Shown: one piece after another, positions 16,632 to 25,957 of the stretch
Layout: each line of letters begins with the position of its first letter
Numbering within the stretch: position 1 is the stretch's first letter
Origin: Marivita geojedonensis
Lineage (GTDB): Bacteria; Pseudomonadota; Alphaproteobacteria; Rhodobacterales; Rhodobacteraceae
Length of the DNA stretch: 64,000 bases
Reading direction: 5' to 3'
Assembly (NCBI RefSeq): GCF_002115805.1
Contig: NZ_JFKC01000023.1
Location: 1-64,000 of the forward strand
Program-made: the position numbers and the translations under genes
Notes under the pieces: generated by a model
Told to the model about the DNA's origin: nothing
The model's input: only the letters and a program-made list of their open reading frames with translations
Databases searched by the model: none

Positions 16632-16651
16632 TTGATTGACGAGTCAATTAA
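16632..16651. promoter_or_regulatory. BetI-type operator palindrome
   Basis: TTGATTGAC-GA-GTCAATTAA is an inverted repeat with 8 of 9 arm positions matching. It lies 36 bp upstream of choX and 49 bp upstream of betI, between the divergent units. BetI-family repressors bind such AT-rich palindromes in front of bet genes, so this site probably controls both directions in response to choline. Confidence 0.75.
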
Positions 16652-16700
16652 AAACGCCATACGGTCCGGCACGTCAAACACTATTTTGTCGAGGTCGAAC

Positions 16701-17297
16701 GTGCCGAAGCTCGGAATGGAGCCTATACGCCGCGAGGCGTTGGTGAAAGCGACGATTGCCGAGATCGGGCAGGCGGGGTCATTGGACGTGACCGTGGCCC
16801 AGATTGCGCGCCGTGCCGGCATGTCCTCTGCGCTGGCCCACCATTATTTCGGCGGTAAGGACCAGATCTTTCTCGCCGCAATGCGCCATACGCTCAGCCT
16901 TTATGGGGCGGAGGTGCGCGGCGCGCTGGCGATGGCCCAAGGGCCAAGAGCGCGTGCCGAAGCGATCATCCGCGCCGGGTTCACCCAGTCGAACTTCAGG
17001 CGCGAAGTCGTTGCGGCGTGGTTGAATTTTTATGTTCTCGCGCAGTCCGACGATGAGGCGCGGCGCCTGTTGGGCGTCTATCAGCGCAGGCTTCATTCGA
17101 ACCTCGTTTACAATCTGCGCGCGCTTGTCGGGCCGCGCGCGGCCGAGGTCGCGCTGCGCATCGCGGGCCTGATCGATGGCCTTTATCTCCGCGAAGCGCT
17201 CAGCAAGGACGCGCCGTCCGGCGATGAGGCCACGCGTCAGGTTCTCACGCTGCTCGACCACGAAATCACCCATGCGGACAGGGAGCCGACATCATGA
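16701..17297 (+). CDS. betI: TetR-family repressor BetI of choline/betaine genes
   Basis: This 198-residue TetR-type repressor has an N-terminal helix-turn-helix (about residues 8-52: [20 protein letters not shown] then [26 protein letters not shown]). The chosen start is the GTG at 16701, with GAGGTC about 6 bp upstream, which gives the usual BetI length. A longer TTG-started frame would run through the operator. The stop overlaps the betB start by 4 bp (ATGA). It should repress betIBA, and probably choXWV, until choline binds. Confidence 0.9.
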   Translation: MPKLGMEPIRREALVKATIAEIGQAGSLDVTVAQIARRAGMSSALAHHYFGGKDQIFLAAMRHTLSLYGAEVRGALAMAQGPRARAEAIIRAGFTQSNFRREVVAAWLNFYVLAQSDDEARRLLGVYQRRLHSNLVYNLRALVGPRAAEVALRIAGLIDGLYLREALSKDAPSGDEATRQVLTLLDHEITHADREPTS

Positions 17298-18751
17298 GTT
17301 ACGACACCCAGCCCAAAGCCAGCCATTTCATCGATGGCGCGTATGTCGAAGACACGACTGGGACGCCGATTCCCGTGATTTACCCCGCAACCGGCGAACA
17401 GATCGCGACCGTTTATGCCGCGACTCCAGCCATTGTGGATAAGGCACTCGCCGCGGCGCATCGTGCGCAAAAGGCATGGGCTGCGATGTCGGGCACCGAG
17501 CGGGGTCGCATTCTCCGGCGGGCTGCCGACATGATGCGCGAGCGCAATCACGATCTGTCGGTACTGGAAACCTACGACACCGGCAAACCCTATCAGGAAA
17601 CCATCGCCGTCGACGCCACCAGCGGCGCCGATGCGCTGGAGTATTTCGGCGGTCTCGCAGGCAGCCTGACCGGTGAACACATCCAGCTTGGCGAAGACTG
17701 GGTCTACACGCGCCGCGAGCCGCTGGGTGTCTGCGTCGGTATCGGCGCGTGGAACTATCCGACCCAGATCGCCTGTTGGAAAGGCGCGCCCGCTTTGGCC
17801 TGCGGAAACGCAATGGTCTTCAAACCGTCCGAGACAACACCGCTCTGTGCGCTCAAGGTGGCCGAGATCCTGCACGAGGCGGGCCTGCCTGCGGGTATCT
17901 ACAACGTGGTTCAGGGGCTGGGCGAGGTCGGCGCGTCGCTTGTCACCGATCCACGCGTGGCCAAGGTGTCGCTGACCGGTTCTGTACCAACTGGTAAAAA
18001 AGTCTACGCCGCCGCTGCTGAGCAGATGAAGCATGTGACGATGGAACTGGGCGGCAAATCTCCTTTGCTGATCTTTGACGATGCCGATCTGGAAAACGCG
18101 GTGGGTGGCGCGATCCTCGGCAATTTCTATTCCTCGGGTCAGGTCTGTTCGAACGGGACGCGGGTATTTGTGCAGAAGGGTATTAAAGAAGCGTTTCTGA
18201 AACGGTTGACGGAACGCCTTTCGACAGCCGTGGTTGGCGATCCTCTGGATGAGGCGACCAATTTCGGGCCGATGGTTTCCGAAAAACAGATGAAAATCGT
18301 CCTCGATTATATTGAAAAAGGCGAAAATGAAGGCGCGCGTCTGGTCGCCGGGGGGCGGCGCTTGAATCGGGATGGCTTCTATCTGCAGCCCACTGTTTTT
18401 GCAGATGTAAAAGACGATATGATCATTGCGCGCGAAGAGATTTTCGGCCCGGTCATGGCGGTTCTTGATTTCGAGACCGAAGAAGAGGCGATAACCCGCG
18501 CCAATTCCACGGAATTTGGTCTGTCAGCAGGGGTGTTCACCCGCGATCTGTCCCGCGCGCATCGGGTGATTGCGCAGCTTGAAGCGGGCAGTTGCTTCAT
18601 CAATTCCTACAACGACGCCCCCGTTGAAGCCCCGTTTGGCGGAACGAAAATGTCCGGCGTCGGGCGGGAAAACTCCAAGGCTGCAATCAACCATTACAGC
18701 GAAATGAAATCCGTCTACGTCCGCATGGGCGACGTTGAAGCCCCGTTCTAA
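17294..18751 (+). CDS. betB: Betaine aldehyde dehydrogenase
   Basis: This 485-residue NAD(P)-dependent aldehyde dehydrogenase oxidises betaine aldehyde to glycine betaine. The catalytic Glu lies in [14 protein letters not shown] and the catalytic Cys in [16 protein letters not shown], the form typical of BetB. The cofactor-binding segments [31 protein letters not shown] and [13 protein letters not shown] are present. It is co-translated with betI and lies 9 bp before betA. Codon use toward the 3' end is slightly less GC-rich than in its neighbours, but the frame is intact. Confidence 0.95.
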   Translation: MSYDTQPKASHFIDGAYVEDTTGTPIPVIYPATGEQIATVYAATPAIVDKALAAAHRAQKAWAAMSGTERGRILRRAADMMRERNHDLSVLETYDTGKPYQETIAVDATSGADALEYFGGLAGSLTGEHIQLGEDWVYTRREPLGVCVGIGAWNYPTQIACWKGAPALACGNAMVFKPSETTPLCALKVAEILHEAGLPAGIYNVVQGLGEVGASLVTDPRVAKVSLTGSVPTGKKVYAAAAEQMKHVTMELGGKSPLLIFDDADLENAVGGAILGNFYSSGQVCSNGTRVFVQKGIKEAFLKRLTERLSTAVVGDPLDEATNFGPMVSEKQMKIVLDYIEKGENEGARLVAGGRRLNRDGFYLQPTVFADVKDDMIIAREEIFGPVMAVLDFETEEEAITRANSTEFGLSAGVFTRDLSRAHRVIAQLEAGSCFINSYNDAPVEAPFGGTKMSGVGRENSKAAINHYSEMKSVYVRMGDVEAPF

Positions 18752-18760
18752 GGCTCTGAT

Positions 18761-20419
18761 ATGAATGCTGATTACGTCATCGTGGGCGCAGGCTCCGCAG
18801 GCTGCGCACTGGCTTACCGCTTGTCCGAGGCAGGACGCTCGGTGATCGTCATCGAACATGGCGGCACCGACGCAGGACCGTTCATCCAGATGCCAGGTGC
18901 GCTCAGCTATCCGATGAACATGAAGCGTTACGATTGGGGGTTCCGGACAGAACCCGAGCCGCATCTTGGCGGTCGCCGTCTGGCCTGCCCGCGGGGCAAG
19001 GTGATCGGAGGGTCATCTTCGATCAACGGCATGATCTACGTTCGCGGCCACGCGCGCGATTATGACCACTGGCGTGACCAGGGCGCATCAGGCTGGGGGT
19101 ATGCGGACGTTTTGCCGTATTTCCAACGTCTTGAGAGCTGGCATTCAGGTGGTCACGGTGGTGACCCGGCGTGGAGGGGCCGTCATGGTCCGCTTCATGT
19201 CACGCGAGGTGCCCGTGAAAACCCGCTCACCCGCGCCTTCGTCGAAGCCGGATCGCAGGCAGGTTATGCGGTCACCGGGGATTATAACGGTCATCAGCAG
19301 GAAGGTGTCGGCCCGTTTGACATGACGGTTTGGCAGGGTGAGCGCTGGTCTGCGGCCAAGGCGTATCTCCGGCCCGCACTGAAGCGCGAAAACTGCAATC
19401 TTGTCAGAAGCTTTGCGCGCAGAGTGATCATCGAGAACAAGCGCGCCGTTGGTATTGAGATCGAACAAGGTGGTGAGATCAGGGTGATCCGTGCCGATGT
19501 TGAAGTGATACTTGCAGCATCTGCTATCAACTCGCCGAAATTGTTGATGCTTTCTGGAATTGGTCCGGCGCGGCATCTGCGGGACAATGGTGTCGAGGTG
19601 GTCGCGGACCGACCCGGTGTGGGTCAGAATCTGCAGGACCATCTCGAAGTCTACGTGCAGGCCGCGGCGAGCCAGCCTGTCAGCCTGTTCAAATACTGGA
19701 ACCTGCTTGGCAAAGCCTATGTCGGCGCGCGCTGGCTTTTCACCAAAACCGGGCCCGGTGCGACCAACCAGTTTGAATCATGTGGTTTTCTCCGGTCCCG
19801 TGCCGGGGTGGACTACCCGGACCTTCAGATCCATTTTCTGCCCATCGCCGTGCGTTATGATGGTCAGGCCGCCGCCGAGGGTCATGGGTTTCAGGCGCAT
19901 GTTGGGCCGATGCGGTCGCCCTCGCGCGGCGAAATCACGTTGCGCTCTGGGGATCCGAAGGAAGACCCGCGCATATTCTTCAACTACATGAGCCACACGG
20001 AGGATTGGGTCGATTTCCGTCAGGGCATACGGCTTGTCCGGGAGATCTTCCATCAAGAGGCTTTCAAGCCCTATTTCAAGCACGAAATCCAACCCGGAGA
20101 TGACGCGCAAAGCGATGAAAGTCTTGATGAATTCATTCGGGATCATGCGGAAAGCGCCTATCATCCCTGCGGCACCTGCAAGATGGGGGCGGCGGACGAT
20201 CCCATGGCCGTTGTGGACCCGGAGACGCGCGTGATCGGTGTCGAGAGCCTCAGGGTTGCGGACAGCTCGATCTTTCCGCGCATCACCAATGGCAACCTCA
20301 ATGCGCCGTCCATCCTCGTTGGAGAAAAGGCTTCGGATCATATTCTCGGAAAGTCCCCCTTGCCGCTGGACAACCGGGAGCCCTGGATTCACCCGGACTG
20401 GCGGACCGCGCAGCGGTAA
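18761..20419 (+). CDS. betA: Choline dehydrogenase
   Basis: This 552-residue GMC-family flavoenzyme oxidises choline to betaine aldehyde at the membrane. The N-terminal FAD motif is [21 protein letters not shown], followed by the GMC signatures [28 protein letters not shown] and [19 protein letters not shown]. The C-terminal active-site region has [12 protein letters not shown], with its His, and a late [17 protein letters not shown] with Asn. It is the last gene of betIBA. The choline sulfatase gene betC, common in related operons, is absent here. Confidence 0.95.
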   Translation: MNADYVIVGAGSAGCALAYRLSEAGRSVIVIEHGGTDAGPFIQMPGALSYPMNMKRYDWGFRTEPEPHLGGRRLACPRGKVIGGSSSINGMIYVRGHARDYDHWRDQGASGWGYADVLPYFQRLESWHSGGHGGDPAWRGRHGPLHVTRGARENPLTRAFVEAGSQAGYAVTGDYNGHQQEGVGPFDMTVWQGERWSAAKAYLRPALKRENCNLVRSFARRVIIENKRAVGIEIEQGGEIRVIRADVEVILAASAINSPKLLMLSGIGPARHLRDNGVEVVADRPGVGQNLQDHLEVYVQAAASQPVSLFKYWNLLGKAYVGARWLFTKTGPGATNQFESCGFLRSRAGVDYPDLQIHFLPIAVRYDGQAAAEGHGFQAHVGPMRSPSRGEITLRSGDPKEDPRIFFNYMSHTEDWVDFRQGIRLVREIFHQEAFKPYFKHEIQPGDDAQSDESLDEFIRDHAESAYHPCGTCKMGAADDPMAVVDPETRVIGVESLRVADSSIFPRITNGNLNAPSILVGEKASDHILGKSPLPLDNREPWIHPDWRTAQR

Positions 20420-20423
20420 GCCG

Positions 20424-20440
20424 GGCACTCGCGGAGTGCC
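20424..20440 (+). terminator. Hairpin after betA
   Basis: GGCACTC-gcg-GAGTGCC is a perfect 7-bp stem starting 5 bp after the betA stop. No T-run follows, so it may be a weak terminator or a 3'-end stabiliser. Confidence 0.5.
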
Positions 20441-20632
20441 GCCCTGGGGCAATTGGTTTGCGGCGCGGATGCTGTTGCGCGTACCCCGAGGCACGAACGG
20501 GGCGCGGCTTCTGATGACTTGATGATCAGTCTCGCCCCCTTTTTTGACAACAGCCCGGAACCGGTCCGGCAGCCGCTGCGTTTCCGGGCCAATCGCCTGT
20601 CACCTGTCGCAAGGATCGCGTATCAAACGGCT

Positions 20633-21256
20633 ATGACCGACTCGGTGTCCGACCTCATTGCCTGCCCCAAATGCGATGTGCTGCATAAGCTGCCGCAGCT
20701 GGAGAAGGGCGCGCAGGCGAAATGCGTCCGCTGCGGGACGGTTCTGATGGCGCCACGCGACGGCGCAATGACGCGGATCGTGATGCTGTCGATCACGGCG
20801 CTCATCCTGATGATCGCGGCGGTGTTTTTCCCGTTCCTGGAACTGAGTGTCAAGGGGCTGGGGCGGAAGAGCTCGGTTTTCGATGCCATTCTGGCATTTT
20901 CGGAAGGGCTTATGCTGCCGCTGTCCTTTGCGGTGGCGGCGCTGATCGTAGTGTTGCCCGTGACGCGTTTCCTCGCGCTGATCTATGTGTTTGCGCCGAT
21001 GGCGCTGGGCTGGGCGCCGGCGCGACAGGCGCGCGAGGTGTTCAAGCTGGCAGAGGCGATCCGCCCTTGGGCCATGGCCGAAGTGTTCATCATCGGCGTG
21101 GCCGTGGCGCTGGTCAAAGTGGCGGGTCTCGCGCAGGTGACGCTTGGGCCTGCCTTCTGGGCCTTTGTCGGTCTCGTGATCATCACGGTTCTCAAGGATA
21201 ATTTCATGTGTCGGGTGACGGTATGGCAAACGCTGAACGCGCGCAGCCAGTCGTAA
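20633..21256 (+). CDS. pqiA: PqiA-family membrane protein, first half
   Basis: This 207-residue inner-membrane protein corresponds to one PqiA domain. It has a zinc-ribbon-like N-terminus (CPKC then CVRCG around residues 9-36) and four hydrophobic segments, with the PqiA blocks MLSITALILMIAAVFFPFLEL and RPWAMAEVFIIGVAVALVKV. The ATG at 20633 matches the family start; a longer frame back to 20453 runs through non-coding sequence. E. coli PqiA is a single protein with two such domains; here the second is the next gene. PqiABC moves phospholipids between membranes, with PqiA as the inner-membrane part. Confidence 0.88.
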   Translation: MTDSVSDLIACPKCDVLHKLPQLEKGAQAKCVRCGTVLMAPRDGAMTRIVMLSITALILMIAAVFFPFLELSVKGLGRKSSVFDAILAFSEGLMLPLSFAVAALIVVLPVTRFLALIYVFAPMALGWAPARQAREVFKLAEAIRPWAMAEVFIIGVAVALVKVAGLAQVTLGPAFWAFVGLVIITVLKDNFMCRVTVWQTLNARSQS

Positions 21257-21858
21257 CCGCGCGCGCCGCCGGGCTGGTGGGCTGCGCAGAATGCGGCCAC
21301 GTGTTTCCGGTCGGTGCCGAGCGATGCAGGGTCTGTGGAACGCGGCTGGTCAGCCGGGACATGGCCAGCCTTCAGAAAGTCTGGGCCTGGCTCTTTGCCG
21401 GGATGGTCGTCTACATTCCGGCCAACGTCTATCCGATGCTGCGCACCACGACTTTCGGCCGGACGCAGGAAAGCACAATCGTCGGCGGCGTGTTCGATCT
21501 GATCGATCACGGTTCGATCGGAGTGGCACTGATCGTCTTCGTGGCTTCAGTTGTCATTCCGGTGAGCAAGTTCATCGCCATCGCCTATCTGGCGTTGCGC
21601 GTGCAGCGTGGACAACCGGGCACGGCGAGCCATTTCCATCTGTACGAATTCGTCGAATTCATCGGTCGCTGGTCGATGATCGACGTATTTGTGGTGGCGA
21701 TCCTGTCGGCGCTGGTCCAGCTCAATTTCGTCGCGACAATTCACCCCGGAATCGCTGCCGTCAGCTTTGCGCTTTCGGTTGCATTCACCATGATTTCAGC
21801 CAATAGCTTCGACCCCAGACTGATCTGGGACGCACCCCGCGAAGGAACACAGCTTTGA
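21223..21858 (+). CDS. pqiA: PqiA-family membrane protein, second half
   Basis: This 211-residue protein is the second PqiA domain, with a zinc ribbon (CAECG then CRVCGTRL) and hydrophobic blocks including YIPANVYPMLRTTTFG and EFIGRWSMIDVFVVAILSALVQL. The ATG at 21223 lies inside the end of the preceding gene (34-bp overlap); a GTG at 21208 is an alternative start. The end overlaps the TTG start of the MCE protein. The three genes are thus translationally chained, so the split PqiA halves should be made in equal amounts. Confidence 0.85.
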   Translation: MANAERAQPVVTARAAGLVGCAECGHVFPVGAERCRVCGTRLVSRDMASLQKVWAWLFAGMVVYIPANVYPMLRTTTFGRTQESTIVGGVFDLIDHGSIGVALIVFVASVVIPVSKFIAIAYLALRVQRGQPGTASHFHLYEFVEFIGRWSMIDVFVVAILSALVQLNFVATIHPGIAAVSFALSVAFTMISANSFDPRLIWDAPREGTQL

Positions 21859-24308
21859 GCGATCCAACCCCCGCAGAGATGACAGTTTCCCCTCCGCGCA
21901 GGTCCTTCCTGCGCAACCTGTCCTTTGTCTGGCTGGTGCCGTTGTTGGCGCTTGGCGTGTCTCTGGGCATCGCCTGGCAGAGCTTTTCCGACCGGGGCAC
22001 GCTGATCCAGGTATCCTTCGGCAACGCCTCGGGCGTGGTCGCGGGGGAAACCACGCTGCGCTACCGCGACGTGGTTGTGGGCACCGTGGAAGAGGTGCGT
22101 TTCACCGAGGATCTGGGGCGCGTTCTCGTCTACGTCCGGATCGACAACGACGTGGTCCCGTTCATCGACGACGAGGCAGTGTTCTGGGTGGTGCGGCCCG
22201 AAGTGTCTGCGCGCGGGATCAGCGGCCTGTCAACGGTGCTGTCGGGGGTGTATATCGAGGGGGCGTGGGACAATGTGCCCGGGACGCTGACCTATGAATT
22301 TCAGGGGTCCGACACGCCTCCGTTGAACCAGCCGGGGCGACCGGGGCGGCGGATCACCCTGGCGACGGAAGACGGTACGACGATTTCCTATGGCTCCCCC
22401 GTTCTGTTCCGCGGGGTTGAGGTCGGGCGGCTGGAGACTCCGCGCCTGTCCGCCGATGGCCGGTCGGTGCTGGTGGACGCCTTCATCGACGCGCCGCATG
22501 ACGCACGGCTCAGCCAGGCGACCCGGTTCTGGGACACCTCCGGGTTTGAACTGTCCTTTGGCGCTTCGGGCTTTTCGGTGGATTTCGACAGCCTTGCGTC
22601 ATTGGTCACGGGCGGGGTCGTCTTCGACAACCTGTATGATGACGGTGAGCCGCTGACGCCGGGCTACGTCTTCACGCTCTACGAGGACGAGGAAGAAGCG
22701 CGGCGCAACCGTCTGGTGCGGGGTCCGGCGCGTGGGGTGGCGTTCTCCATCCATTTCGACGAGTCCGTGAACGGGCTCGAGGCTGGGGATGACGTGACCT
22801 ATCAGGGTCTTGATGTGGGGGTCGTCACCGGGCTGCGGTCGCAGGTTCTCGAAGGGGATTTCGGGCCGGAACTTTCGCTGATCGTGGATGTCGCCATCGA
22901 CCCGCAGCGCATGGGGCTTCCTGCCGAGGCAGGGACCGAAGAAACCGTGGATTTCTTCCGCTTTGCCGTTGAGACAGGCATGCGCGCGCGCTTGGCGACA
23001 GAAAGCCTGCTGTCGAGCGATCTTCGGGTGGAACTGGTCGTGATGGACACCGCCCCCGCCGCGCGGCTGCGCGAGGTCGAGGGTGAGGCGCCGCGTCTGC
23101 CGAGCGTCGAGTCCAACCTGTCGGACTTCACCGCCACCGCCGAAGGGGTGCTGGAGCGGATCAATGCGCTGCCCATCGAAGAGGTGATGCAGCAGGCGAT
23201 CAGCCTGATGGAGGCGTTCGAGCAATTGGCGCGCAACGAAGACTTGCAGCGGGTGCCGGGGTCCGCTGTGGCGCTGCTGGATGACACCCGCGCGCTGGTC
23301 GGTAGCGAGGCGATCCAATCCATTCCAGCGCAGATCGAAGCGGCGGTCAATGACCTGACTGCTCTGGTGGCTGAGGTGCGCGAGGGCGGCGCGGTGGAGT
23401 CGCTCAACAGCGCATTGGCGCAGCTGGATGAGGCGATGGCCGGGATCAACACCGCATCGCAATCGGCACCGGCCCTGGCCGAAAATCTTGCCAAGCTGAC
23501 GGAAGAGGACATTCCGGCGGTGCTGGCTGAATTGCAGGGCGTGGCGCAGACCGCGCAGGAGCTGAAGCTGGACGAACTTGTGGCCAGTGCCACGGCGACG
23601 CTGAACCGGGTCGATGCTTTGATCGCACAGGAGGCTGTGCAGGGCATCCCGGCGGCTGTCACGGCGGCGATCGAGGATGTGCGCACCATTGTGGCCGATG
23701 TGCGCGCCGAGGGCGCGGTACAGGCTTTGGGCTCATCTCTGCGCAATCTGGATCGGGCGATGGCGGATATCAGCGTGGCGTCGCAGGACGCGCCTGCGCT
23801 GACGGCGAACCTCCGGCAGATCACCGAGACCGACATCCCCGAATTGCTGACGGAGCTCGAGGCGGTGGCGACAACGGCGAAAGAGCTGGAATTGCAGGCG
23901 CTTGTGGACAGCGCGACCAGCACGCTGAACCGTGTGGATGCGCTTGTGGGGTCGCAGGACACGCTGGAATTGCCTGGCACGATCAACGACGCGCTGACCG
24001 AGATGCGCCTGGCGCTGACCGAACTGCGCGAGGGCGGTGTGGTCGAGAACCTGAACGCGACGCTGCAATCGGCGTCGGATGCGGCCGGATCGGTGGCGGA
24101 GTCGGTGGAAGACCTTCCGCAGCTGACCGCGCGGCTTGAGCGATTGGTGGCCGAGACCGAGACCGTGGTACGGTCGTACGGAGAACGGTCGGATTTCAAC
24201 ACGCAGACGCTGTCGGCGCTGCGCGAGGTGCAGAATGCAGCCAAGGCGATCTCGGAACTGGCGCGCGCGATCGAGCGCAGCCCCAATTCGCTGATCTTCG
24301 GGCGCTGA
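21855..24308 (+). CDS. pqiB: PqiB-like MCE protein with tandem 108-residue C-terminal repeats
   Basis: This 817-residue protein forms the periplasmic lipid conduit. After a short cytoplasmic tail and one membrane anchor (about residues 24-42) come three MCE (MlaD-type) domains, near 50-140, 165-245 and 290-400. The remaining half is an Ala/Leu/Glu-rich helical region with three tandem units starting near residues 476, 584 and 692, spaced exactly 108 residues apart. Each begins with a D-A/T-R/D-A-L-V/I-like segment and contains ALA-x-NL followed by E-x-DIP. Known PqiB forms stacked MCE rings with a helical needle; the repeats probably lengthen that needle. Start is a TTG overlapping the preceding stop (TTGA). 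Confidence 0.88.
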   Translation: MSDPTPAEMTVSPPRRSFLRNLSFVWLVPLLALGVSLGIAWQSFSDRGTLIQVSFGNASGVVAGETTLRYRDVVVGTVEEVRFTEDLGRVLVYVRIDNDVVPFIDDEAVFWVVRPEVSARGISGLSTVLSGVYIEGAWDNVPGTLTYEFQGSDTPPLNQPGRPGRRITLATEDGTTISYGSPVLFRGVEVGRLETPRLSADGRSVLVDAFIDAPHDARLSQATRFWDTSGFELSFGASGFSVDFDSLASLVTGGVVFDNLYDDGEPLTPGYVFTLYEDEEEARRNRLVRGPARGVAFSIHFDESVNGLEAGDDVTYQGLDVGVVTGLRSQVLEGDFGPELSLIVDVAIDPQRMGLPAEAGTEETVDFFRFAVETGMRARLATESLLSSDLRVELVVMDTAPAARLREVEGEAPRLPSVESNLSDFTATAEGVLERINALPIEEVMQQAISLMEAFEQLARNEDLQRVPGSAVALLDDTRALVGSEAIQSIPAQIEAAVNDLTALVAEVREGGAVESLNSALAQLDEAMAGINTASQSAPALAENLAKLTEEDIPAVLAELQGVAQTAQELKLDELVASATATLNRVDALIAQEAVQGIPAAVTAAIEDVRTIVADVRAEGAVQALGSSLRNLDRAMADISVASQDAPALTANLRQITETDIPELLTELEAVATTAKELELQALVDSATSTLNRVDALVGSQDTLELPGTINDALTEMRLALTELREGGVVENLNATLQSASDAAGSVAESVEDLPQLTARLERLVAETETVVRSYGERSDFNTQTLSALREVQNAAKAISELARAIERSPNSLIFGR

Positions 24309-24323
24309 GGAAGGACGAGTAGG

Positions 24324-24896
24324 ATGATGCAGATGAATGTGCGCGCTCTGGCTGTTGTGATGGCGTTGCCGCTTGCGGCCTGCGGTTCTGGCGACAGTGC
24401 GCGCTACCTGATCGACGCGCCGGTTTCGGCAACGGGTGAGACCCGCGTATCGGTGCGCAGCGTGGAATTGCGTGACGTGTCGCTGCCCAGCCATGCCTCG
24501 GGAGCCGAGATCCTCGTGCGCGACGAGGGCGGCGCGTTGAAGCCTTTGGGCGATGCGGTTTGGGCGGATGACCCCGAGCGTGCCGTGACCGGCACGCTGG
24601 CGCAATTGCTCGACACCCGCAGCACGGCGACGGTTTCGGCAGAGCCCTGGCCGCTGCTGGATGGTCCGTCGGCGCGGCTTGATGTGCGGATTGACAAGAT
24701 GCTGGCCAGCGTGTCGGGCGTGTTCGAGATTACCGGTCAGGCGGCGGTGAGCGCCGTGGACGGACGCCCGCGCGAGCGGGTCGAGCGGTTTGCGATCTCT
24801 GTTCCGATCTCCGAGATCACCGCAGCGGCGGTGACCGAAGCGCAGGGCCGCGCTCTTGCGGCGCTGTCAGACGAATTGATTGGGCTTTTGCGCTAG
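24324..24896 (+). CDS. pqiC: PqiC-like outer-membrane lipoprotein (ABC-type transport auxiliary)
   Basis: This 190-residue lipoprotein has a signal peptide with a lipobox LAAC near residue 19 (MALPLAACGSGDSARYLID). The mature domain (YLIDAPVSATGETRVSVRSVELRDVSLPSHA, then the conserved RLDVRIDKM strand) matches the PqiC/DUF330 family, which anchors the PqiB tube at the outer membrane. It lies 15 bp after pqiB, completing a pqiAABC operon. The product should be periplasm-facing. Confidence 0.87.
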   Translation: MMQMNVRALAVVMALPLAACGSGDSARYLIDAPVSATGETRVSVRSVELRDVSLPSHASGAEILVRDEGGALKPLGDAVWADDPERAVTGTLAQLLDTRSTATVSAEPWPLLDGPSARLDVRIDKMLASVSGVFEITGQAAVSAVDGRPRERVERFAISVPISEITAAAVTEAQGRALAALSDELIGLLR

Positions 24897-24901
24897 GTTT
24901 C

Positions 24902-25957
24902 ATGCCGCTGACCCCATCCAGCCTGACCGAACTGCTCGACCACGGGTATGACACCGTGATCGACGTACGCAGCCCTGCGGAATTCGCCGAGGACCATGTG
25001 CCCGGTGCGATCAACCTGCCGGTTCTCGACAACGAGGAACGGGCGCGGGTGGGCACGATGTACAAGCAGGTCAGCCCGTTTGACGCGCGCAAGATCGGGG
25101 CGGCCTTGGTGTTTCGCAATGCCGCTCACCATATCGAAACCTCTTTGTCCCATCATGACGGTCGCTGGCGTCCTTTGATCTATTGCTGGCGCGGGGGGCA
25201 AAGGTCGGGGTCTTTCGCGTGGCTGCTCAGGGAAATCGGCTGGCGGTCCGACGTGGTTCAGGGCGGGTACAAGACCTATCGGCGGCTTGTGGCGGACATG
25301 CTGCATCATAGCCCTCTGCCGTTCCGGTTCGTGCAGCTGGGCGGCTATACCGGCACGGCCAAGACAGAGCTGTTGCCGCTTCTGGCGGCGCGGGGTGTGC
25401 AGGTGATCGACCTCGAGGGGCTGGCCAACCATCGCGGGTCGCTTCTGGGGTCGATGGGGGAACAGCCGTCGCAGAAGGCGTTTGAAAGCGCCTTGGCGGG
25501 GGTGCTGTGCCGTCTTGATCCGGCGCGGCCCGTGCTGGTGGAGGCGGAGAGCAGCAAGATCGGGCAGATCCTTGTGCCTCCGTCACTGTGGGACGGGATG
25601 AAGGTGGCGCCTTGGATCGAGGTGACCGCACCGCTTGAGGCGCGGACGGAGTATTTGCTGCGGGCATATGACGACATCCTGTCGGACCGGCCCACGCTGC
25701 ACGCCCGCCTTGCCCCGCTCAAGGCGCATCGGGGTGAGGAATTGGTCGCGCAATGGATCGTGTTGAGCGCGGCGGGTGACAAGCGGGCGCTGACGCGGTC
25801 GTTGATGGAGGACCATTACGATCTGGCTTACGCCAAGTCGATGAAGGCGATGGCCCCCAATGTGATTGCGCAGGTCGCGGCAGAAGGGTTGACGCCTGCG
25901 CATCTGGAACAGGTGGCAACTCAGGTCGAGGCTGCGCTTCAGGCGATGGAGACCTGA
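24902..25957 (+). CDS. mnmH: tRNA 2-selenouridine synthase
   Basis: This 351-residue enzyme replaces sulfur with selenium in 2-thiouridine at the wobble position of tRNAs for Lys, Glu and Gln, using selenophosphate. The N-terminal rhodanese domain has VIDVRSPAEFAEDHVPGAINLPVL and the active Cys in YCWRGGQRSGS (about residue 98). A P-loop-like segment follows (GGYTGTAKTELLPLL), where the usual Gly-Lys pair appears as A-K-T. The gene starts 5 bp after pqiC, so it may be transcribed from the pqi operon. Its end overlaps selD by 19 bp on the opposite strand. Confidence 0.93.
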   Translation: MPLTPSSLTELLDHGYDTVIDVRSPAEFAEDHVPGAINLPVLDNEERARVGTMYKQVSPFDARKIGAALVFRNAAHHIETSLSHHDGRWRPLIYCWRGGQRSGSFAWLLREIGWRSDVVQGGYKTYRRLVADMLHHSPLPFRFVQLGGYTGTAKTELLPLLAARGVQVIDLEGLANHRGSLLGSMGEQPSQKAFESALAGVLCRLDPARPVLVEAESSKIGQILVPPSLWDGMKVAPWIEVTAPLEARTEYLLRAYDDILSDRPTLHARLAPLKAHRGEELVAQWIVLSAAGDKRALTRSLMEDHYDLAYAKSMKAMAPNVIAQVAAEGLTPAHLEQVATQVEAALQAMET

